Below are positions 57,709 to 64,000 of a stretch of 64,000 nt of DNA, one piece after another. Location of the stretch: assembly GCA_027605045.1 (NCBI GenBank), contig JAQFWX010000036.1, positions 248,001 through 312,000 of the forward strand, in the 5' to 3' direction. The number at the start of each line of letters is the position of its first letter. Within the stretch, counting starts at the first letter, position 1. This DNA comes from Phallus indusiatus. Its lineage: Eukaryota; Basidiomycota; Agaricomycetes; Phallales; Phallaceae. The notes under the pieces are model-generated. The model saw only the letters and a program-made list of their open reading frames with translations. It had not been told where the DNA came from and ran no database searches. The position numbers were made by a program, and so were the translations under genes.

Positions 57709-58600
57709 CTAGTACTTAGTGCCAGGAACAGGAACATTATCTGATTGATTATCTGCTTCGTCCTCCACTTCATTTGTTTCCCATTCTGTTTTATCTTTCG
57801 CCCCATCCTCTGCTGTATAATAGGAGCTAGCCGTATCTTGATCAGTTCAGAAAGGTAAGAACTTTTATGCAGCAATCACAAGTTAATTTGGAAACAGACC
57901 CACCGTCTGATACATAACCTAACCCAGTGCGTTGAATACATATTAAGGGAAGGCCTAAAATCCGAGCAGCTTCGTCGCTTTCTGGATTGATATCCAACAT
58001 CGCGTGGGCATTCCAGACCAACTCAAGGCTACCCTTATCAATAAGAAGCACACGGAGGGTTCGAAAGGTTTGAATGCTAAATGGTTTTGCATCAAAGCCG
58101 AGAATGTCAACATCAGAAAAATCTAGCTTCTCGGATCCTGAAGGTTCAAGAGACCAGTATGTATTCAGTGTTTCATCGTCCATTGCGGGTTTGGAAACAA
58201 AGAAGTACAACTCTTTATACTCTGGGGTTCCGATCAAACATCTGAGCTTGGTAGGAATATGAAGGTGCCACGAGAACCCGGTTACTAAGTTCATACGCTT
58301 AGACTAAATTTTCTATGACAGTAGAATTGACACACCAACGCAAAGTCTATTAAAATTGCCTATTCCATCGATTCTCGCATGCAAGTAACCAATTTGACTG
58401 ACATATGTATGAGTCAATCGCGCCCAAGCAGCATAATCCGATTCCAGAACATCGTAGTCAATCACCACTGTCTGAATGTCTTTGGTATCCAAAACATCGG
58501 CTGTATCCACAGGGAGGCAAATCCTAAAAACATTGTCATAAAGCTGATAATCAGTGCTGTTACATGGTGGGAAATATGTCGCACCTCTATGGAAAGCAGG
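57709..58600 (-). pseudogene. HeLo-like gene, copy C: C-terminal part only
   Basis: The minus strand encodes RICLPVDTADVLDTKDIQ, LTHTYVSQIGYLHARIDG, TGFSWHLHIPTKLRC, KELYFFVSKPAMDDETLNTY and an acidic tail ending DNVPVPGTKY, collinear with the C-terminal third of copies A and B. The upstream intron is also recognisable, but similarity stops near 58590, so the N-terminal bundle and kinase-like segment are absent. Reading frames within the retained part look mostly open, including the Trp that is a stop in copy B. Confidence 0.65.
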
Positions 58601-60797
58601 ACTGGACAGCTTACTTTCCCTGCAAAACTGTGACGAAACGGCATCGGCAATTGATTTTTACTCGCCGCGCGCCCTGGAGACACCGGGCACCTTACAGTAG
58701 TAGTCGAAATTAATGCGAAAAAGTAGGCTGGCGTGTTCATCGCGCTTTCCCGTAGTGTAAAATACACCTTTTACTATGAGTTTACCCAGCAATGTCACTA
58801 TTTAATGTCGGAAAAAGTAGCTTGCTTTCATTATTTGAGAATCACCTCAATCTTGGTTCAATCTGAGTTCAAGTGTTCTGGAGCGGCAATACCTTTCTGC
58901 AAAAATTTTTATTTTCTTCCTCATGCTCATAAAGATTAGCTTTGAAAAGTTTCTTGTATTCAACGGTTGATGGCTTAGGTGTAAATTTTAGTTTCGCATT
59001 CCAGTGTCCTCAGTCCTCAGGCCTCAGGCCTCAGCTTGGGGCGGCACAGATCATCAATCATCAATACTAATGAAAAGGCAACGATGACTAAGTAGAAGTG
59101 CTGACCTAATAATTACCTAATATATTTATGTAAGCAGCGCGAGGTCTGTTCTCCAATGCGAGGCGAAGCCGAGCCTCCGGTGTGTGAAGTGCTGACAGTG
59201 GTGGGTGAACCAGCCTCAGCAGCCAATCACAAGACATCAACACTCTCACTCAAATACATTCCTAAAATTCGCACTCTTCGCTGGCATAAAATGAGTGATA
59301 TGAACAGCCTGAGACCCTGAGAGACTACTAAGACTGACTGATACTACTAATCTTAAGTAATGAGATAAACTAAATACAATAAATGAAATTACTGAGAATA
59401 AATAAAGTAGAAGAGTTGAATTATCTTTGTAACTGTAAAGCAAAGTGATAAATTTGGACTTTAGAAACACTTTTATTTTTTTCCATCCTTTAATAGTGAC
59501 TGAGAATCCCTGAGAACTATTGAAATAGTAGTCACACAATGTAGAGGGGTGAACTATAAGTGATGTCAGAGAAGTACTCAGTTTAAAAAATGTTTTCGTA
59601 TTGAATCAATGAGTACAGTGGATATGAGTCAGAGAAATGGAAAATACAGAGGATGGGGCAAATGTGAGTGACAGATAAAATATGAGAGGTGTAAATGAGA
59701 TAGTGATACATGCACCTCAGGAGCAAACAGGGAAGATAAGGGAATCAGAGGATATGTGTTCAGAGGGAAAAATAGGAAGGAGACATTGTTGTTTTATTTT
59801 GTAAGCTAAAGAAAGATTTTTATATATATTATTTTGGGAGTTTCCAGGAAATTAGAATGGTGCTAAAATGTAATCTAAAAACAATGGAAAAGACTAATAG
59901 TTTAATTGTGAATGGGTGAAAGGTACAAAATAATCAAATTTGGCAAAAGGTTGACAGACTGGCACATATACCGAGTGCTGACTAATCTCCGCATAGCCTG
60001 TTCATGCATGCAACAATAGGAATAAAATGGTGCTGATGGCAATAAATAATAAATGGAAAGAATAAGAAGAACATAGTGTGACATAGAATGAAAAGAAAAC
60101 TCAACTGTAAATTTGAATAATAGGAAAATGTATAATTCAGACTACAAATCTAAAAACTGGGATTAAATCCAGAACTGGAGCTACTGGACTTGGACAGTCT
60201 GTGTTAGGGCACGACTGTTCAGCGATTAGACTTAAGGATCGGACTGCTACTATAACCCAGTAACCCAGTCTATAATAGCGCAAGGAACTACACATGCGTG
60301 CACAGTTGTATATATACATGATTATGCTATCTCTAACCAATAGCTATCAGGTGCATTATCTACCAATAGGAAGAGCGGTAGCCGAGGACATACGAACGAC
60401 ATAGAGAAAGAGGGAGATATGACAGAATGGAGCGAACGGAGAAACGGGGAGAGTTCGGGAGAATACGCGAGGGGTAAACACGGACCGGTATACCGGGTAC
60501 TGTATGACCGACGTAGAGCGCGTAGGCATCTAAGTAGGTTATACTATACTACACTAATATACTAGAATGACCGTTAACCTGGGACGTACCCTGACAGTCT
60601 GAGTAGTCTCCAGGTAATCAACATTTCTGTCTATTTCAAAAATTCTTCTCAAAAAATTGAAAAATAAAAATAAAAATAAAAATAATATAAGATTAGTCCA
60701 TTAGTCTAGGCACATACCATGACATGTATATGAAAAAAGACAATGTGTTGTGTAGCCTTGATGCTGCCAGGTACCAGGCATGTATCCTGAATCTAAT
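58601..60797. other. Repeat-rich, gene-poor region
   Basis: AT-rich sequence with many TGAGA/TGACTGA words, CCTCAGG tandem words (59005-59035) and no coding frame I can support. A 17-base word GCGAGGCGAAGCCGAGC (59158-59174) recurs at 61930-61946 with similar flanks. Confidence 0.5.
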
Positions 60798-60866
60798 CAA
60801 TGTGATATCATGAGTATCAGGCTGAGAACAAGTGTGGAGTGTGTGTAAGTAAAGAAACAAGAATAT

Positions 60867-60921
60867 GTTGCAAAAATCAAAAGTGGTTTACGTTGATTTA
60901 TAAATGAGTCAAGGTACTAAC
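60867..60921. repeat. Inverted repeat arm, left (55 bp)
   Basis: Reverse complement of 61306-61360 with about five mismatches in 55 bases. It may be the terminus of a foldback or MITE-like insertion; I found no convincing target duplication. Confidence 0.65.
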
Positions 60922-61067
60922 TGTTAGGGCTACTCAGCTTGGACTAGAGGGAGGGGATCCTAAGAGAACAAGCTTAGGGACCCTCACTCTAGGTACAGCT
61001 ACTATATACATAAAATGACGACGCGGCGTGTGACCCTGACACAGCTAAGTGCCAGACACCTGAACCG

Positions 61068-61267
61068 AACATAAGCAATGTGATGTCACAGGCATCATGC
61101 CAGGTCTGAGCACACAACGTGCGCAAGTAGAGAAACAGAAATATAGACAGAATAAATAAATGGAGAGTGGAAGTGAAATATGAAAATGATAAATGGAATA
61201 GAAAACAAGCAATGCCGATGATAATAAATAAGGAAAAATGAGGATGGTGGTAGTGTACCCTGACACT
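61068..61267. repeat. Direct repeat, unit 1 (about 200 bp)
   Basis: Begins AACATAAGCAATGTGAT and ends at ACCCTGACACT. It is repeated at 61358-61559 with scattered differences, and its first 70 bases occur again in looser form at 60798-60866. Confidence 0.7.
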
Positions 61268-61310
61268 AACTTCACATTTTATTGGTTCACAATATAAAAT
61301 GTGAAGTTAG
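61266..61310. repeat. Perfect 17-bp hairpin
   Basis: CTAACTTCACATTTTAT (61266-61282) is followed, after an 11-base loop, by its exact complement (61294-61310). It lies at the join between direct repeat unit 1 and the right inverted-repeat arm. Confidence 0.75.
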
Positions 61311-61360
61311 CACCTTGACTCATTTATAAATCAATGTAAACCACTTTCAATTTTTGAAAC
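61306..61360. repeat. Inverted repeat arm, right (55 bp)
   Basis: Partner of 60867-60921, 384 bases between the arms. Confidence 0.65.
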
Positions 61361-61559
61361 ATAAGCAATGTGATATCACGGGCATCATGCTGGGTAGGAG
61401 CATGCAACATGCGTAAGTAGAGAAACGGGAATAGAGATGGGGAGAATAAATGGAGGGTGGAAATAATGTATGGGAAATATAAATGGAATAGAAATAAATA
61501 TATACCGATGATAATAAATAAGGAAAAATGAGAGGATGCGGTAGCATACCCTGACACTA
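61358..61559. repeat. Direct repeat, unit 2 (about 200 bp)
   Basis: Copy of 61068-61267. Both units share the internal words CGATGATAATAAATAAGG and CATACCCTGACACTAA-like ends; a hAT-like MITE is inserted right at the end of this unit. Confidence 0.7.
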
Positions 61560-61787
61560 AGGTTCTCAACGGGTTTTACCCATGGGTATGGGTACCCAAA
61601 CCTGTGAATTTCATTTTTTCCAAAACCCACGGGTACAGGTACGGTTTTTTCACGGGTTTACCCGCAAACCCGTTTCTCAAAAATCGAAAATTGCAAAACC
61701 CAGGGCAGGTATGGTTTAGCTTTTTGCACAAAAATACCCGTACCCGCAGGTATTACCTGTCATACTCGAAACCCATTGAGACCCTTA
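61558..61787. mobile_element. hAT-like MITE, 230 bp, 8-bp target duplication
   Basis: Ends are imperfect inverted repeats: TAAGGTTCTCAACGGGTTT at the left, and the complement of AAACCCATTGAGACCCTTA at the right. The direct repeat CCTGACAC flanks both sides (61550-61557 and 61788-61795), the 8-base duplication made by hAT transposases. The interior is full of ACCCGTACCCG/GGGTACC words and has no coding frame. Confidence 0.8.
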
Positions 61788-61995
61788 CCTGACACAAGCT
61801 CTGAGAAAGCCTCAAGCACGTGCGCAGCTTGCTGCGCTATTCCACCCTTGTCAACTAATAAAAAGAGCATGATGACAAATTTGAATAGCTGAAGTAAGAT
61901 ATTAACGTAAGCAGGGGGTGCGTGAGGGCGCGAGGCGAAGCCGAGCAGTGTGTGAAGCGCTGATGTAAGCGGATCCAGCATGCCTTCAGCACGAG

Positions 61996-62040
61996 TGTGC
62001 TGGCAGGTAGTGTGCTGGCAGGTAGTGTACTGGCAGGCTG
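61996..62040. repeat. Three tandem 15-bp repeats
   Basis: Units TGTGCTGGCAGGTAG at 61996, 62011 and (with two changes) 62026. Confidence 0.85.
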
Positions 62041-62878
62041 TAGCAAATCCGGCCCATCCCCTTGCCCTCCTTGCCCTCCTCCCCCACCATCTATTAGCTT
62101 TCCTTCCCATTCCCAAATTTCTGTATACCTTTTGTTTAGAGTGTGTAACTATTTTTTTCATAATAAATAATTCCTTAACAAATTCTCTTTATATTTCACA
62201 GCTCCTTCCTGGCTTTTCCCCTTTTCTGGCTCTCTCTTTCCGTCCTGGCTTTCACCCTCTCTATTTTTTAATTCCCCCCTTTTCCTTCCTGGCTTTTCTC
62301 TCTGTGTCTTTCTGCTTAGCGTTCTGGACACTTGCCGAGTGTTTGATAAGAGTGACCCAGGTAGATCAAGCCTATAGTGTGTGAAGTGCGCCTGCGCGGC
62401 CTTAGTTCGCTGCTGCCAAGTACCTCTCTCACACTGCGGTGCGAGTAGCCTAACTCAGACTGTTTTTTGATAGTCTTGACTGTCAGAATCAGCCTTGGGT
62501 CATATATAGGTGTTTATATCTCAGCACTGTCTGCGGCGAATTCCCTGGTGGAGCTGCTTGCGATAGTACTCGGTGGGGGCTCAGCTGGGCTCCATCTAAG
62601 CATCTTCCTGGATTTCCTCCTTGGTTCTGGCTCCCTCTGGCTTCCCGTGGTTTTGGATTTTCTTGGTTCTTTTCTTGGTTTTTCTTTTTACAGAAATTTT
62701 CTCCATTCTCCATGTATGTAAATTTAGTACACTTTTTTATTCAATTCTGACTTTTCATTTTGATAGTTCATAACTATCCCACTGCCCCATCATCTCCTCT
62801 CCTCACAGGATCTGTTTTTAAAAAATGTATGTTCATTCATTTATTTTTTCTTAAAAAAAATTATATATATTATTTTAG
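62041..62878. other. Upstream part of Helitron or flanking repeat DNA
   Basis: Pyrimidine-rich sequence with no gene I can support. The 5' end of the Helitron may lie here, but its terminus (TC.. without inverted repeat) cannot be placed from one copy. Confidence 0.35.
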
Positions 62879-64000
62879 GGATCCACCCACTACACCTGAG
62901 CGTAATCGAACACAAGAGCGTGCTGCGGAGCGTGCAGGCCGTATTATGACCCCTGCCACAGAGAGACGTGAGCGTGCTGCAAATGCTCAGAACCCTCAGC
63001 CTCCTTTACCACCCCCTTTCCCTCAGCTGTCTCATGCTCCCCAGTCACAAATTCCCGGTGCTGATCCTTTCTTGGAGCCTACACCACGTGCACAGGTAGC
63101 TCAAATCCGTGCTCAGCTTCCTGTAGTCAGACATGCTGCTCCTTTAAATATGGGTCCCATTGCATCAGGATCTGCAGGGGTTGCACAATTACGTGCAGCG
63201 GCTCATGCTGCTGAACTGGCTGTCAATGCGAATCGTGGTCATGGTCGTGGTCGTCCTCCTCTTCTACCACCTCCCATCCGTGCACTTCCTGTAGCCGCTC
63301 CTGCACCACCTGTACCTCCTGCACCACCTATACCTCCTGCCCCCATACCTAACCAACAACCTTTGCGCTTGCCCATTCAGCCTATTCCAGAACCTATACC
63401 TGGAAATTTTAGCCGCGACCAGTTACAAATTCACCCCCTGGCTGCACGTGGAAATATTCAGGACAATGTCTCTAGATTTGACTGTGGTCCTATGAATATC
63501 TCATGTCCCTATTGCGGTGCATTACATTGGTATATGGAGCGGCTTGCAAAATCAACGGCAAATAATCATTTATTTGGCCAGTGTTGTATGGAGGATAAAA
63601 TCCGACTTCCTGATCTACAAGAACTTCCCACTCCTTTAAACACTCTACTCACAGAGCAAACACGAGAAGCGCGTAACTTCAGACAGGATATTCGTCGATA
63701 TAATGCTGCTCTTGCATTCACCTCTTTACAAGCCAGCTTTGATCGAGGCGTACAGGATGGACGTGGGCCATATGCGCTCAATTTACAAGGGGATTTATAT
63801 CACACTCATCATCCTTTCTTTGCACAAGATGACAATCCCCAAGGCGCCATCTATGCTCAGCTTTATATTTACGATGCTCAGATTGCTCATCAGGCTAGAA
63901 TGAATCGTAATGAACAAGCACTTCATGGACCCACTCTGCATGCTTTGCAGGATATGATGGAGATGCATAATCCCTATGTTCCGCAGTATAAAAATGCTAT
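62879..64000 (+). mobile_element. Helitron replicase/helicase, N-terminal part (continues past window)
   Basis: A reading frame stays open from an acceptor-like site at 62878 to the window end; the first ATG in frame is 62946. It begins with a basic, Arg/Glu/Ala-rich stretch and a Pro-rich stretch (PAPPVPPAPPIPPAP), then a zinc-finger-like CPYCGALHWYMERL ending FGQCC. The Helitron-like N-terminal signature follows: IRRYNAALAFTSLQASFDRG, GRGPYALNLQGDLYH, AQLYIYDAQIAHQARMNRN and the start of NPYVPQYKNA. In autonomous Helitrons this precedes the rolling-circle HUH nuclease and a PIF1-type helicase, which would lie beyond base 64000. No premature stop is seen, so the element may be intact. Confidence 0.85.

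Noticed and set aside
61266..61310. Hairpin as a transcription terminator
   Set aside because: This is a eukaryotic nuclear sequence and no gene ends nearby; it fits a repeat-element structure better.
61996..62040. CRISPR-like array
   Set aside because: Only three adjacent 15-base units with no spacers; an ordinary tandem repeat.

Overview
The window looks like chromosomal DNA from a filamentous basidiomycete, most likely an Agaricomycete. Almost every gene is cut by many short introns of about 45-70 bases with GT..AG borders. The families fit this group: trichodiene-synthase-like terpene synthase, DUF6533 and orphan 7TM proteins, Zn2Cys6 regulators, phi-class GST, HeLo-type cell-death-like N-termini, and Helitron, MULE and hAT relics. 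The left edge cuts a terpene synthase and the right edge cuts a Helitron. No rRNA, tRNA or CRISPR was seen.

Bases 1-12 kb hold a secondary-metabolism-like block: a sesquiterpene synthase (-), a 7TM protein (-), a GST (+), a paralogous 7TM protein (+), a cytochrome P450 (+) and a DUF6533 membrane protein (-). The two 7TM genes share identical sizes for the first eight exons, including a 7-base microexon. Synthase, P450 and GST side by side suggest a small terpenoid cluster, but the pathway is inferred from neighbourhood only.

Bases 12.5-21.6 kb are a tandem array of secreted SMP-30/gluconolactonase-like genes on the minus strand. Two copies look intact (13451-15005, 20000-21556), one is full length but broken (15585-17113), one is a decayed N-terminal half (12545-13205), and one is reduced to promoter and start codon (near 19362). 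A retrotransposon gag fragment occupies the gap at 17.6-19.3 kb.

Bases 22-52 kb are mostly conserved housekeeping and regulatory genes: Dcr2-like phosphatase, Zn2Cys6 regulator, DGAT2, GatA-type amidase, Ran1-like kinase, dienelactone hydrolase, RNA polymerase III subunit RPC8, GPATCH1-like G-patch protein and a CK1-family kinase. A decayed BRAP2-like gene lies among them.

Woven into 41-58.6 kb is a two-gene module present three times: a GH30 glycosidase pointing tail-to-tail at a gene with a HeLo/MLKL-NTD-like helical bundle and a kinase-N-lobe-like segment. One GH30 copy is intact (52794-54212); its partners are decayed. All three HeLo-like copies appear damaged. A 775-base Mutator-like MITE with a 9-base target duplication sits beside copy A. 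Bases 58.6-64 kb are a repeat-rich, nearly gene-free region with nested inverted and direct repeats, a 230-base hAT-like MITE and the start of a Helitron replicase.
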